Shown here in pieces: positions 16,668 through 25,337 of a DNA stretch of 64,000 nt. Positions within the stretch are counted from its first letter, which is position 1, and every line of letters starts with the position of its first letter. The stretch comes from Ancylobacter sp. Lp-2 (GTDB lineage Bacteria; Pseudomonadota; Alphaproteobacteria; Rhizobiales; Xanthobacteraceae), in assembly GCF_020523795.1 (NCBI RefSeq), contig NZ_JAJALI010000014.1:37075-101074 (forward strand). The letters run 5' to 3'. The translations under genes were made by a program, and so were the position numbers. The notes under the pieces were generated by a model that saw only the letters and a program-made list of their open reading frames with translations, did no database searches and was not told the origin of the DNA.

Positions 16668-17315
16668 ATGCGAATTTCCACGCTTCGAATCGGTGCGAAG
16701 CTTCGAGGCGGCAAGGAACGCCCCGGCGGACGGCCCGGGGGCGGCTACCGGAAGCGCTCCCTGATCCTCGCCCTGATCGCGGCGGCGGCGGTGCTGGCGG
16801 CGGAGCCATTGATCTACAAGACTTTTTCGCATGCCCACGCGCAGACGCAGGCCTCGGCACCGGCCACCAGCGGCCCGGTCGGGCGGGAAAGCGGGCTGCC
16901 GGTGCCGCGCTTCGTCTCCATCAAGGCGGACAAGGTGAATGTACGCTCCGGTCCCTCGCGCGACCATGGCGTGGCCTGGGTATTCACCCGCGCCGGCCTG
17001 CCGGTGGAGATCACCGCGGAGTTCGAGACCTGGCGGCGCATCCGCGATTCCGACGGCGCCGAGGGCTGGGTCTATCATTCCATGCTGTCGAGCCGGCGCA
17101 CCGCGCTGGTCGGGCCGTGGTTGAAAGGCGGGGCGACCTCGCTCTATGCCAGCCGGGACGCCAAGTCCCGCGTCGCCGCCCAGGTGGAGCCGGGCGTGCT
17201 CGGTCAGGTGAGCGACTGCGACGGCACCTGGTGCCGCTTCTATGGCGACGGCTTCGAGGGCTTCATCCAGCAGGAGAAGCTGTGGGGCGTCTATCCGGGT
17301 GAAAAGGTGGATTGA
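16668..17315 (+). CDS. SH3 domain-containing exported or membrane-anchored protein
   Basis: A 215-residue protein. A basic cytoplasmic N-terminus of about 38 residues is followed by a single hydrophobic helix (RSLILALIAAAAVLAAEPLIY), then a periplasmic part with two bacterial SH3 repeats: VNVRSGPSRDHGVAWVFTRAGLPVEIT...WRRIRDSDGAEGWVY and a second ending WCRFYGDGFEGFIQ. Such proteins usually bind peptidoglycan or partner proteins; no catalytic domain is present. A GACAGGA site sits just before the ATG. It is transcribed away from the dehydrogenase gene across a 190-bp gap. Confidence 0.85.
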   Translation: MRISTLRIGAKLRGGKERPGGRPGGGYRKRSLILALIAAAAVLAAEPLIYKTFSHAHAQTQASAPATSGPVGRESGLPVPRFVSIKADKVNVRSGPSRDHGVAWVFTRAGLPVEITAEFETWRRIRDSDGAEGWVYHSMLSSRRTALVGPWLKGGATSLYASRDAKSRVAAQVEPGVLGQVSDCDGTWCRFYGDGFEGFIQQEKLWGVYPGEKVD

Positions 17316-17402
17316 TACCTCTATCTCCGTCCTGCTGGAGTGCTGGACGGAAGACAGTGAGGTGGACGATGCGGCCGATTCCGGTGCGGTGAGGCCGATC
17401 GA

Positions 17403-17810
17403 TCAGAGCGGACGCGCCTCGATGTAGCGACGCTCCTGCGTGCGGCCGCCATAGCCATAAGAATCGGCCCGCGCCTCGACCACATGCACGTAGCTCTCGC
17501 TATGCAGCGGTCCCAGCAATTCCCCCATGCCGGCGAAGGTCGCGGCGATGAAGGCCGCCTTCTCGGTCTTGTCGTTGGTGCCTTCCGTCACCCGGATGTC
17601 GAGCCAGAAGCCGGCGAGACGCTGCTCCGCGAGTGGCTGGCCGCCGCAGAACCAGTGCGCGGGGTCTATCCGCTGGATCGCCACCGCCGTCACCGCCGGG
17701 TCCTTTCCGAGCTCGCGCTCGGCGAGCCGTGCCGCAAGGGCGGCGATGCGTGGCTCGATCCCCGTGGGGGTGGCGGGGCCGGGGGCATAGGAGATCTGGA
17801 TCATCGGCAT
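17403..17810 (-). CDS. Tautomerase superfamily protein (4-oxalocrotonate tautomerase-like)
   Basis: A 135-residue protein, about twice a classical 4-oxalocrotonate tautomerase subunit, as in the longer or fused tautomerase groups. Proline follows the initiator methionine (MPMIQISYAPG), as required for the catalytic Pro1 of this superfamily. A later WFCGGQPL segment and the tail YGYGGRTQERRYIEARPL complete it. It is divergent from a LysR-type gene with only 91 bp between the start codons, so it is very probably the regulated target. The physiological substrate cannot be told. Confidence 0.78.
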   Translation of the reverse strand: MPMIQISYAPGPATPTGIEPRIAALAARLAERELGKDPAVTAVAIQRIDPAHWFCGGQPLAEQRLAGFWLDIRVTEGTNDKTEKAAFIAATFAGMGELLGPLHSESYVHVVEARADSYGYGGRTQERRYIEARPL

Positions 17811-17860
17811 GGGCGCCTCCTCTCGTGATGTCGGGGGGTAGGCTAGTGCCGCGATACGAA

Positions 17861-17890
17861 TGATGAAATCATATCGCTGATGATATCAAT
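17861..17890. promoter_or_regulatory. Probable LysR-type operator cluster
   Basis: Between the divergent tautomerase and LysR genes lie ATCAT-N7-ATGAT (17868-17884) and the perfect palindrome TGATATCA (17881-17888), within an AT-rich run of repeated ATGAT/ATCAT words that contrasts with the GC-rich surroundings. LysR regulators typically bind such T-N11-A dyads in the shared promoter region. Confidence 0.5.
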
Positions 17891-17901
17891 GATGATGTGA
17901 A

Positions 17902-18747
17902 ATGATTGATCGGCCGCTCGACCTCGATCTCGTCGAAGCCTTCGTGCATGTGGCGGAACTCGCCAGCTTCACGCGGGCCGCCGAGCTCGACGGCACCACC
18001 CAGTCGGCGGTCAGCCTGAAGATGCGCAAGCTGGAGGCGCGGCTGGGGCGCAGCCTCCTCGAACGTTCGCCGCGACTGGTGCGGCTCACCGTCGACGGCG
18101 AGCGTTTCCTGCCGCTCGCCCGCGACCTGCTCGCCGCCGAGCGCCGGGCGCGGCTGTGGGAGGCGGCCGAGCCGGCGCGGTTGCGGCTGGGCATCAGCGA
18201 CCAGGTGGTGGGGGATGGGCTGGCCGCGCTGGTCGGCCGAATCGGCACCGCCGCTCCGGCGGTGCGGCTGGAGGTGCGGGCGGGTTTCTCGCGGGCCCTG
18301 CTCGATGCCTATGACGCCGGCGACCTCGATGCGGTGCTGGTGCGGCGGGAGGGCGACCGCCGCGACGGCGAAAAATTGCGCGTCGACGGCTATGGCTGGT
18401 TCGCCAGCCCCTCGCTGCGGCTGGCCGCCGGGGAGATGGTGCCCTTGGCGCTGCTCGCCGCGCCCTGCGGGGTGCGCGCGCAAGCGCTGAAGGCGCTCGC
18501 GGCCGGCGGCCTCGCCTGGCGGGAAGCTTTCGTCGGCGGCAGCGTCGCGGCGGTCGCGGCCGCCGTATCGGCCGGGCTGGCCGTGGCGCCGCTGGCCTTG
18601 CGGCTGGCGCCGGCCGGCAGCCGGGAGGTCGGGCACGGTTTCGGCCTGCCGGGCCTGCCCGAGGCCACGGTGATGCTGCACGCGCGCGCCTCCGAACCGG
18701 AGCAGAAGCGGGCGTTGGCGGCTCTGGCGGCGTGGGTGCGGGGTTAG
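17902..18747 (+). CDS. LysR family transcriptional regulator
   Basis: A 281-residue regulator. The N-terminal winged helix-turn-helix is at about residues 6-65 (DLVEAFVHVAELASFTRAAELDGTTQSAVSLKMRKLEARLG, RLVRLT). It is followed by a linker helix and a periplasmic-binding-protein-like effector domain, somewhat shorter than the usual 300 residues. It sits divergent to the tautomerase gene over a repeat-rich operator region and probably controls that gene and itself. The effector is unknown. Confidence 0.9.
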   Translation: MIDRPLDLDLVEAFVHVAELASFTRAAELDGTTQSAVSLKMRKLEARLGRSLLERSPRLVRLTVDGERFLPLARDLLAAERRARLWEAAEPARLRLGISDQVVGDGLAALVGRIGTAAPAVRLEVRAGFSRALLDAYDAGDLDAVLVRREGDRRDGEKLRVDGYGWFASPSLRLAAGEMVPLALLAAPCGVRAQALKALAAGGLAWREAFVGGSVAAVAAAVSAGLAVAPLALRLAPAGSREVGHGFGLPGLPEATVMLHARASEPEQKRALAALAAWVRG

Positions 18748-18750
18748 GGG

Positions 18751-19549
18751 CTAGCTGCCTTTTCGCGGATAGCCGAGGTGCGCGCGGACCTTTTCTGGCA
18801 TGAAGATCCGGTTCAGGGCCCACTTCCGCAATTGCTCGACGATGGCGGCGTTTTCGGGAGACGGATCGAGTTTGCGCATCCGCACGACCGCATTGTGTAG
18901 CGGAGAGCCATGGAGGTGCTGGCCGCCGAAGCTCCGTTCGCCGTCTTGCCGTTCTTGCGTGTAGGCCATGTTCAAATTGAGAAAGGCCTGTCGCAGCCTT
19001 TCGGCTTGCCCAACTTGGTACCGTCCTACGAAAAGCCGTTCGAGAAGGGCCTGCGGGTCGAGCATCCAATCGGGAGGATCGGCAATCCTGTCGTCGAACG
19101 CACGCACGTAACTCGAACATGTCGCCGTCAACGAAATTACTGCTGCGCATCAGTCGGCGTAGTGCATGGCACAGTATATCGAGGACGTGCAGCACCGGGC
19201 CGTTTACGAACGTGCCGTAAAAGGCGTAGCGATTGTCCGGCGATCCATATTTCCTCAGATAGTCGGCGAACAGGCTCGCAGGCTTCCCTTGCCACGCCGT
19301 CCGGCCCATGGCCGTCGTGTCGGGCAGGTCGAGGGTGGCGGGCAGGTATCCTCGCCGATCGATCCTGCTGACCGCCGTGTAGAGCCCGACCAGATCATGG
19401 TCATATCCCAGCGTCGACTCGTCCTGCAGGAGCAGGGCGGCCTTGAGATATTTCTCGAGGGCCTGGGCGGCCGAAATGTAGAAGCTCTGAAACAGGCCGT
19501 TGTCGAACGCCCACCGCGCGGCGAGATAATCCTGATCGGCAGGGGCCAC
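18751..19549 (-). pseudogene. HEPN domain-containing protein, frameshifted
   Basis: Two overlapping minus-strand frames look like one broken gene. The first part (19549 to about 19115) begins APADQDYLAARWAFDNGLFQSFYISAAQALEKYLKAALLLQ and HDLVGLY, typical of HEPN domains, which bind nucleotides or cleave RNA. After GDMFE the reading must shift by one base into the frame SYVRAFDDRIADPPDW, which runs to the stop at 18751. No good start exists: a GTG at 19549 has no ribosome site and an in-frame stop lies about 75 bases upstream. The catalytic R-x4-6-H motif is not obvious and no nucleotidyltransferase partner is adjacent. Probably decaying. Confidence 0.55.
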
Positions 19550-19699
19550 AAAGAGATCGAGGATGAGCCCGATCTTACGTTCCTCGAGAGAGATCGAAGG
19601 TGAACGTAGACGGTCGAGTGTCGGCTGAGCTCATATCCGGTGTCGCCCTGCTTGAGCGGCTTTGTCGAACTCAGGATTGGCGTGGCCTAGCGATTCGAT

Positions 19700-19731
19700 C
19701 AAACAAAAAGGCCGGTCTTGCGACCGGCCTT
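19700..19731 (-). terminator. Rho-independent terminator of irr
   Basis: On the minus strand AAGGCCGGTC and GACCGGCCTT form a perfect 10-bp stem around a 4-base loop. The stem runs into TTTTTGTTTG, 44 bases after the irr stop codon. Confidence 0.88.
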
Positions 19732-19774
19732 GCTTATTCCCGTCCGACGCTGCCGGGGCTCAGCCCCGACGCGA

Positions 19775-20305
19775 TCAACCCCGGCGCTTGGGGCGCAGGC
19801 GCACCACGACGTCGACGCGGGCGATCTCGTAGCCTTCCGGCGGCTCGGGAACCCGCTCCACCTCGACCGCCGTGCTGGGAATGTCGAGAAGGTGATTCTC
19901 GCCTTCCATGAAGAAGTGATGGTGGTCGGACGGGTTGGTGTCGAAATAGGTCTTCGACCCGTCAATGGCGAGCTCGCGCAGCAGGCCGACTTCGGTGAAC
20001 TGGTGCAGCGTGTTGTAGACGGTGGCCAGCGACACCGGGAAGCGCGCCTTGATGGCTTCCTCGTGCAGGATTTCCGCCGAGACGTGACGGTCGCCCTTGG
20101 CGAACAAGAGCCAGCCGAGCGCCAGGCGCTGGCGGGTGGGACGCAGCCCGACGTCGCGCAGCATGTGGCGGACGTCATGGAACGGGCAGCCGGTACGGCT
20201 CGCGGCAGCGACATCCCGCAGCCGGGCCACCGGAAGCACCGGTTCGTCATCCTCCATCACCATGCGAGATACGGCGATAGGGGCAGGGCGAAAAGTCTCG
20301 CTCAT
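19775..20305 (-). CDS. irr: Iron response regulator Irr (Fur family)
   Basis: A 176-residue Fur-family regulator that in rhizobia represses heme and iron-use genes under iron limitation and is destabilised by heme. A GCPFHDV motif near residue 36 corresponds to the heme-regulatory Cys-Pro motif (GCPWHDV in Bradyrhizobium). The winged helix follows (LRPTRQRLALGWLLF...VSLATVYNTLHQFTEVGLL), and the triple-histidine heme site appears in SDHHHFF. The divergent irr-fabA arrangement is characteristic of Hyphomicrobiales. The ATG at 20305 (GGAACGTGAA upstream) is preferred over the open extension to 20419. Confidence 0.93.
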   Translation of the reverse strand: MSETFRPAPIAVSRMVMEDDEPVLPVARLRDVAAASRTGCPFHDVRHMLRDVGLRPTRQRLALGWLLFAKGDRHVSAEILHEEAIKARFPVSLATVYNTLHQFTEVGLLRELAIDGSKTYFDTNPSDHHHFFMEGENHLLDIPSTAVEVERVPEPPEGYEIARVDVVVRLRPKRRG

Positions 20306-20659
20306 TTCACGTTCCGAACAGACAATCCAAGCGATAATCGGACTTTCGACCGACGCCGCAAGCGGTTGCAAAGGCGATGCCGCCACAGCGCAAATGGCCG
20401 CGGGCAACGGGTTTTTCAACTGGCATTATATTCGCAGGCTTCGCGTCAGGGCAATCATGCGTCGCACTATAGTAATCATTCCAAACAGGGGGGCGGGCTC
20501 CCGCGCGCCGGCCCGCCCGTCACGCTCCCGACACACTGAGCGGTAGCGCCGCACTGAGGATGGCTTTGAGCCGGCAGGGCGCTGTGATAGGAAGCGCCAG
20601 AAACCGGGCGGCTCCATGTCGCTCGCGGTCGAAACATGATGCGTGGTGATACGGCGGCG
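20306..20659. other. irr/fabA divergent intergenic region
   Basis: 354 bases between the start codons of irr and fabA. It holds a likely irr promoter (20425-20454), an AT-rich patch with ACTATAGTAATCATT near 20470 that could bind a metalloregulator, and a GC-rich hairpin-prone stretch around 20490-20520. No additional gene or RNA was recognised. Confidence 0.5.
20425..20454 (-). promoter_or_regulatory. Candidate irr promoter
   Basis: On the minus strand TTGCCC and a perfect TATAAT are 18 bp apart, giving a transcript start near 20418 and a leader of about 110 bases before the irr ATG. Confidence 0.45.
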
Positions 20660-21166
20660 ATGGTCGAACGGCAGAACAGCTTCTCCTACGATGAACTGCT
20701 CGCATGCGGGCGCGGCGAGCTCTTCGGGCCCGGCAACGCCCAGCTGCCGCTGCCCCCCATGCTGATGTTCGACCGCATCACCGAGATCTCCGAGGATGGC
20801 GGCGCCAACGGCAAGGGCCATGTGCGGGCCGAGCTCGACGTGAACCCCGACCTGTGGTTCTTCGCCTGCCACTTCAAGGGCGACCCGGTGATGCCGGGCT
20901 GCCTCGGCCTCGACGCCATGTGGCAGCTGGTCGGCTTCCATCTCGGCTGGCTCGGCTCCCCCGGCCGTGGCCGCGCGCTCGGCCTCGGCGAGCTGAAATT
21001 CTCCAACCAGGTGCTGCCGACCACCAAGAAGGTGGTGTACGGCATCGACTTCAAGCGCGTGATGCGCTCGAAGCTGGTGCTCGGCATCGCCGATGGCTGG
21101 CTGGAAGCCGATGGCGAGGTGATCTACCGCGCCAGCGACCTGAAGGTCGGCCTGTTCCAGACCTGA
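20660..21166 (+). CDS. fabA: 3-hydroxydecanoyl-ACP dehydratase/isomerase FabA
   Basis: The bifunctional enzyme that dehydrates 3-hydroxydecanoyl-ACP and isomerises trans-2- to cis-3-decenoyl-ACP, the branch point of anaerobic unsaturated fatty-acid synthesis. It has 168 residues and aligns end to end with E. coli Fab[22 protein letters not shown], and the active-site histidine in [20 protein letters not shown], which also contains the partner aspartate. It ends at the conserved SDLKVGLFQ. The start at 20660 matches the family N-terminus; an ATG at 20636 would add eight residues. It is followed by fabB and fabI as one operon. Confidence 0.95.
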   Translation: MVERQNSFSYDELLACGRGELFGPGNAQLPLPPMLMFDRITEISEDGGANGKGHVRAELDVNPDLWFFACHFKGDPVMPGCLGLDAMWQLVGFHLGWLGSPGRGRALGLGELKFSNQVLPTTKKVVYGIDFKRVMRSKLVLGIADGWLEADGEVIYRASDLKVGLFQT

Positions 21167-21311
21167 GCCTCCCCGGCCGTACACGGCCGTCACGCGGCCC
21201 TTGTCGACAACGGCCCCCGGCGCCATCTGCCGGGGGCTCACTCACGAAGAGGGGTCCCCGCGCGGCGCCGGACTAACAACGCCGCCGGACCCCGCCAAGG
21301 AAGGAAAGCCT

Positions 21312-22535
21312 ATGCGCCGCGTCGTCGTCACCGGGATGGGTATCGTCTCGTCGATCGGCAACTCCACCCAGGAGGTGCTGGCCTCGCTGCGCGAGGGCAA
21401 GAGCGGCATTACCCGCTCCGACAGCTATGCCGAACTGGGCTTCCGCTCCCAGGTGCACGGCGCGCCGCAGCTCGACGCCAGCGCCATCGTCGATCGCCGC
21501 GCCATGCGCTTCCATGGCGGCGGCACCGCCTGGAACCATGTCGCCATGGAACAGGCGATCCGCGATTCCGGGCTTGAGGAGAACGAGATCTCCAACGAGC
21601 GCACCGGCATGGTGATGGGCTCGGGCGGTTCCTCCACCCGCACCATCGTGGAAGCCGCCGACATTACCCGCAAGAACACCAGCCCGAAGCGGGTCGGCCC
21701 GTTCGCGGTGCCGAAGGCGATGAGCTCCACCGCCTCGGCGACGCTGTCGACCTGGTTCAAGATCAAGGGCGCCAGCTATTCGATCTCGGCCGCCTGCGCG
21801 ACCACCAATATCTGCATCGGCAACGCCGCCGAGATGATCCAGTACGGCAAGCAGGACGTGATGTTCGCCGGCGGCTGCGAGGATCTCGACTGGACGCTGT
21901 CCTGCCTGTTCGACGCCATGGGCGCGATGTCCTCCGACTACAATGACCGCCCGGCGGTGGCCTCGCGCCCCTATGACAAGAACCGCGACGGCTTCGTGAT
22001 CTCCGGCGGCGCCGGCGTGCTGGTGCTCGAGGAGCTGGAGCACGCCAAGGCGCGCGGCGCCCGCATCTATGCCGAGATCGTCGGCTACGGCACCTCCTCG
22101 GACGGCGCCGACATGGTCGCCCCCTCCGGCGAAGGCGCGGCGCGGGCGATGCGGCTGGCGCTGGCCGGCGTGAAGGGTGGCATCGACTACATCAACCCGC
22201 ACGCCACCTCGACGCCGATCGGCGATCTCAAGGAGATCGAGGCGATCCGCGAGGTGTTCGGCGCCAATTGCCCACCGATCTCCGCCACCAAGTCGCTGAC
22301 CGGCCACTCGCAGGGCGCCACCGGCGTGCACGAGGCTGTTTACTCGATCCTGATGATGCAGAACGGCTTCATCGCCCCGAGCGCGCATATCGACGAGATC
22401 GACCCGGCCTTCGCCGACATGCCGATCACTCGCGAGCGCATCGACAATGTGAAGCTCGGCCGGGTGCTGTCCAACGGCTTCGGCTTCGGCGGCGCCAATG
22501 CCGTGCTGGTGCTGCAGCATCCCGACGCCGCCTGA
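21312..22535 (+). CDS. fabB: 3-oxoacyl-ACP synthase I (KAS I) FabB
   Basis: The condensing enzyme that elongates cis-3-decenoyl-ACP made by FabA; the two always occur together. It has 407 residues with the nucleophilic cysteine in [10 protein letters not shown], the two catalytic histidines in [11 protein letters not shown] and TGHSQGATG, and the lysine in ATKSLTGHS. The C-terminal [10 protein letters not shown] glycine-rich loop is present. A strong AAGGAAGG ribosome site precedes the ATG. It starts 145 bases after fabA, in line with it and fabI. Confidence 0.96.
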   Translation: MRRVVVTGMGIVSSIGNSTQEVLASLREGKSGITRSDSYAELGFRSQVHGAPQLDASAIVDRRAMRFHGGGTAWNHVAMEQAIRDSGLEENEISNERTGMVMGSGGSSTRTIVEAADITRKNTSPKRVGPFAVPKAMSSTASATLSTWFKIKGASYSISAACATTNICIGNAAEMIQYGKQDVMFAGGCEDLDWTLSCLFDAMGAMSSDYNDRPAVASRPYDKNRDGFVISGGAGVLVLEELEHAKARGARIYAEIVGYGTSSDGADMVAPSGEGAARAMRLALAGVKGGIDYINPHATSTPIGDLKEIEAIREVFGANCPPISATKSLTGHSQGATGVHEAVYSILMMQNGFIAPSAHIDEIDPAFADMPITRERIDNVKLGRVLSNGFGFGGANAVLVLQHPDAA

Positions 22536-22631
22536 TTTTTTTGACGTGAGCGTGCTTTCCCGTCGACCGGACGTCATGGTTCGGTCGGAAAGAGCTCCAT
22601 CCGGCGTTGCGCCGGCCGCGAGGAGAAGACG

Positions 22632-23504
22632 ATGAGCCTGACGCAGGGCAATCCGGTGCACGACACCCCGATGCAGGGCAGCCTGATGCAGGGCAAGCGC
22701 GGCCTGATCATGGGCGTCGCCAACGACCATTCCATCGCCTGGGGCATCGCCAAGACGCTGGCGGCGCAGGGGGCGGAACTGGCCTTCACCTATCAGGGCG
22801 AGGCGCTCGGCCGCCGGGTGAAGCCGCTGGCGCAGAGCCTCGGCAGCGACACCGTGCTCGCCTGCGACGTCGAGGACATCGCCTCGGTGGACGGGCTGTT
22901 CGCGGAACTGAAGGCGAAGTGGGGGACGATCGACTTCCTCGTCCACGCCATCGGCTTCTCCGACAAGAACGAGCTGAAGGGCCGCTATGCCGACACCACG
23001 CGGGAGAACTTCTCGCGCACCATGGTGATCTCCTGCTTCTCCTTCACCGAGCTGGCCAAGCGGGCGGCGGAGCTGATGCCGAATGGCGGCTCGCTGGTGA
23101 CGCTGACCTATGGCGGCTCGACGCGGGTGATGCCGAACTACAACGTGATGGGCGTCGCCAAGGCGGCGCTGGAGGCCAGCATGCGCTACCTCGCCGCCGA
23201 TTACGGGCCGCAGGGCGTGCGAGTGAACGCCATCTCCGCCGGGCCGATCCGCACGCTCGCCGGCGCCGGCATCGCCGATGCGCGGCTGATGTTCAACTAC
23301 CAGAAGCGCCATGCGCCGCTGCGGCGCACCGTCACCATCGACGAGGTGGGCGGCGCGGCGCTGTACCTGCTCTCCGACCTGTCGAGCGGGGTGACCGGCG
23401 AGGTGCACTTCGTCGATTCCGGCTACAACATCATCTCCATGCCGCATCCCGAGGCGCTGAAGACCATCGAGGATGCAGTGGAGGCCGGCGAGGCGGCGCA
23501 ATAG
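22632..23504 (+). CDS. fabI: Enoyl-ACP reductase (NADH) FabI, copy 1
   Basis: Catalyses the last reduction of each elongation round. A 290-residue short-chain-dehydrogenase-type reductase with the FabI cofactor pattern GVANDHSIAWGIA, the substrate tyrosine and catalytic Tyr-x6-Lys (YNVMGVAKAAL), and SAGPIRTLA. The N-terminal 21 residues are an extension rich in MQG repeats not found in E. coli FabI. It is third in fabA-fabB-fabI, 96 bases after fabB, with GAGGAG before the ATG. A second FabI is encoded at 42588-43418; this copy ends with an acidic tail of about 15 extra residues. Confidence 0.94.
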   Translation: MSLTQGNPVHDTPMQGSLMQGKRGLIMGVANDHSIAWGIAKTLAAQGAELAFTYQGEALGRRVKPLAQSLGSDTVLACDVEDIASVDGLFAELKAKWGTIDFLVHAIGFSDKNELKGRYADTTRENFSRTMVISCFSFTELAKRAAELMPNGGSLVTLTYGGSTRVMPNYNVMGVAKAALEASMRYLAADYGPQGVRVNAISAGPIRTLAGAGIADARLMFNYQKRHAPLRRTVTIDEVGGAALYLLSDLSSGVTGEVHFVDSGYNIISMPHPEALKTIEDAVEAGEAAQ

Positions 23505-23528
23505 GCCGCCTGCCGTTAAGGGCGCGCG

Positions 23529-23629
23529 CTAGAGCAGGTCTGGTTCACCGGACATGCTCCAAGTCTTTGTTACTGCGCATTTTCTTCCCGCGAGCCGGTG
23601 CCCGCTTCGCTCGAAAATGCTTTAGAGCG
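23529..23629. repeat. Interspersed palindromic element, Hyphomicrobiales type
   Basis: An imperfect palindrome of about 100 bp. The outer arms CTAGAGCA (23529-23536) and TGCTTTAG (23618-23625) pair with one mismatch, and an inner hairpin is formed by GCATTTTC (23577-23584) and GAAAATGC (23613-23620). I recognise this as resembling a family of intergenic palindromic repeats common in rhizobial genomes (AGAGCATTTTCGAGCGAAG type). Its right end supplies the stop codon and last residues of the amidohydrolase gene. Confidence 0.65.
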
Positions 23630-25103
23630 TGTCCTTATAGATTTTGCCGTCCTTCATGATGAGGCGGAAATTGCGCTCGGGATCGGCGATCAGCGACAGG
23701 TCCTCGAGCGGGTTGCCGTCGACCAGCAGCAGGTCGGCATAGGCGCCCTCGGTGAGCACGCCGAGCTTGCCGGGATAGGGATTGCGCGGGCCGGACAATG
23801 CCAGCAGCTCGGCATTGGTGGCGGTGGCCATCTTCAGGGCTTCCGCGCCGGAATACCAGCGGTCGAGATGGGTGAGCATCACCCCCTGCCGCCGCGCCAG
23901 GGCCGGCGAGAACAGCATGTCCGAGCCGAAGGCGGTCTTGATGCCGTGCTTCTTCGCCAGCGCGTAGAGGCTGTCGGTGGCGGCGAAGATCATCAGTGAC
24001 CGGTCGCGGCTGGGGCCGGTCAGCGGCCCGGTATCCTCGGCGCTGAGGAAGGGCTGGGTGCTGAGCCAGATGCCCTTCTCCGCCATCCGTGCCGCGATCT
24101 CCTCATCCATCAGATGGCCATGCTCGATGCAGGTGACGCCGGCGTCGAGCGAGCGCCGGATGGTCGGCGAGGCATAGGCGTGGCTGGCGACATAGGTGTT
24201 CCAGTCGCCGGCGACCTGCACCGCGGCGGCCATCTCGCCCTGCGTGAAGGTGGAGGCGTCGAGCGGGCTGCGCGGCGAGGACACGCCGCCGCCGCCGACC
24301 ATCTTCAGCTGCGAGGCGCCCTGCATCAGCTGCTCGCGCGCCCGCATCATCACCTCCGCCTCGCCATCGGCGATGGCGAGCGCGCCGGTCTGCTCGGTAT
24401 GGCCCGGCACGCCGGCGGCGCGCGGCAGCTCGGAGAGCGGGCGCAAATCGCCATGGCCGGCGCTGGCGGTGATCATCGCGCCGCAGGGATAGATGCGCGG
24501 GCCGGTGGTCAGCCCCTCGTCGATCGCCTGCTTGAGCGGGAAGGACGGGCCACCCAGATCGCGAATGGTGGTGAAGCCGCGCATCAACGTGCGCTCGGCC
24601 TCGGCGGCGGCGGCGAGGAAGATGTAGCCGGGCTCGGCCGTCATCATCACCGGGAGCGGCAGCGCGGCGAAGATCGCGTGCCAGTGCATGTCAATCAGGC
24701 CGGGCATCAGCACCCGGCCGCCGCCGTCGATCACCCGCGCGCCCTCCGGCGGCGTCGGGGTGCCGGCGGTGATGGCTTTGACGCGGTTGTCCTCGACCAG
24801 CAGCGAGACGCCGTCGCGCAGCGACGAGGAGGTGCCGTCGAACAGGCGGATATTGGTGAAGAGGATTCGCTGCGGGCCGCCCGGCGCGCCCTGCGCCCGC
24901 GCCGGGCGCGCGAGGCCGAGCGCGGCGAGCGAGGCCGCCATGCCGGCGACGAAGCCGCGCCGCGACAAGCCGGCGTCGAGCCGGGCGGTCAGCGCAGCCA
25001 GCTCCGGCCGATGGCAGAGGCAGCCGACATGGTCGGTCGCCTCGGCGGCGGTCGGGTCGGTACAGGCAAAGCTGGCGGGAGGGGGTGAGGGGCGAAACGA
25101 CAT
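23622..25103 (-). CDS. Amidohydrolase family protein, Tat-exported
   Basis: A 493-residue metal-dependent hydrolase of the imidazolonepropionase/prolidase-like branch. The N-terminus is unusual: about 45 residues containing CLCHRPE come before a twin-arginine signal (SRRGFVAGMAASLAALGLARPARAQ, ending near residue 70). The catalytic domain shows DMHWH metal ligands, later histidines in ASHAYA and EHGHL, and the aspartate in FGSDMLFS. Such enzymes cleave cyclic amides or dipeptides; the substrate is unknown. The ATG at 25103 follows GGAGGTG. The last three residues and the stop lie in an interspersed repeat, so the natural C-terminus may have been altered. Confidence 0.87.
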   Translation of the reverse strand: MSFRPSPPPASFACTDPTAAEATDHVGCLCHRPELAALTARLDAGLSRRGFVAGMAASLAALGLARPARAQGAPGGPQRILFTNIRLFDGTSSSLRDGVSLLVEDNRVKAITAGTPTPPEGARVIDGGGRVLMPGLIDMHWHAIFAALPLPVMMTAEPGYIFLAAAAEAERTLMRGFTTIRDLGGPSFPLKQAIDEGLTTGPRIYPCGAMITASAGHGDLRPLSELPRAAGVPGHTEQTGALAIADGEAEVMMRAREQLMQGASQLKMVGGGGVSSPRSPLDASTFTQGEMAAAVQVAGDWNTYVASHAYASPTIRRSLDAGVTCIEHGHLMDEEIAARMAEKGIWLSTQPFLSAEDTGPLTGPSRDRSLMIFAATDSLYALAKKHGIKTAFGSDMLFSPALARRQGVMLTHLDRWYSGAEALKMATATNAELLALSGPRNPYPGKLGVLTEGAYADLLLVDGNPLEDLSLIADPERNFRLIMKDGKIYKDTL

Positions 25104-25337
25104 GAGGCACCTCCGGGTCGGCTCGGGAGGCGGTTCGCCGGTCCCGTTCGCGACCCGCGCACCCTACGCGGATACGCCGCCTGCGCAACCCGCGAGCCCC
25201 CGGGGGAGGGGCTGCCGCCCGCGGGAAGACGCCGTCCGTGGGAGGCGCCCCCGCGAGGAGGTTGCGCGTCAGGATGCCCGCGAGCGACGCCTCTCCTGCG
25301 CGGTCGCCAGCGCAGGCGGTGGCCGCTCCGGTCGACC

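Noticed and set aside
17316..17402. CCGTCC...GGACGG hairpin after the SH3 protein gene as a terminator
   Set aside because: The stem is only six base pairs with a large loop and no following T run.
18751..19549. HEPN gene considered as half of a toxin-antitoxin (HEPN-MNT) pair
   Set aside because: No nucleotidyltransferase gene adjoins it; the neighbours are LysR and irr, and the frame is broken.
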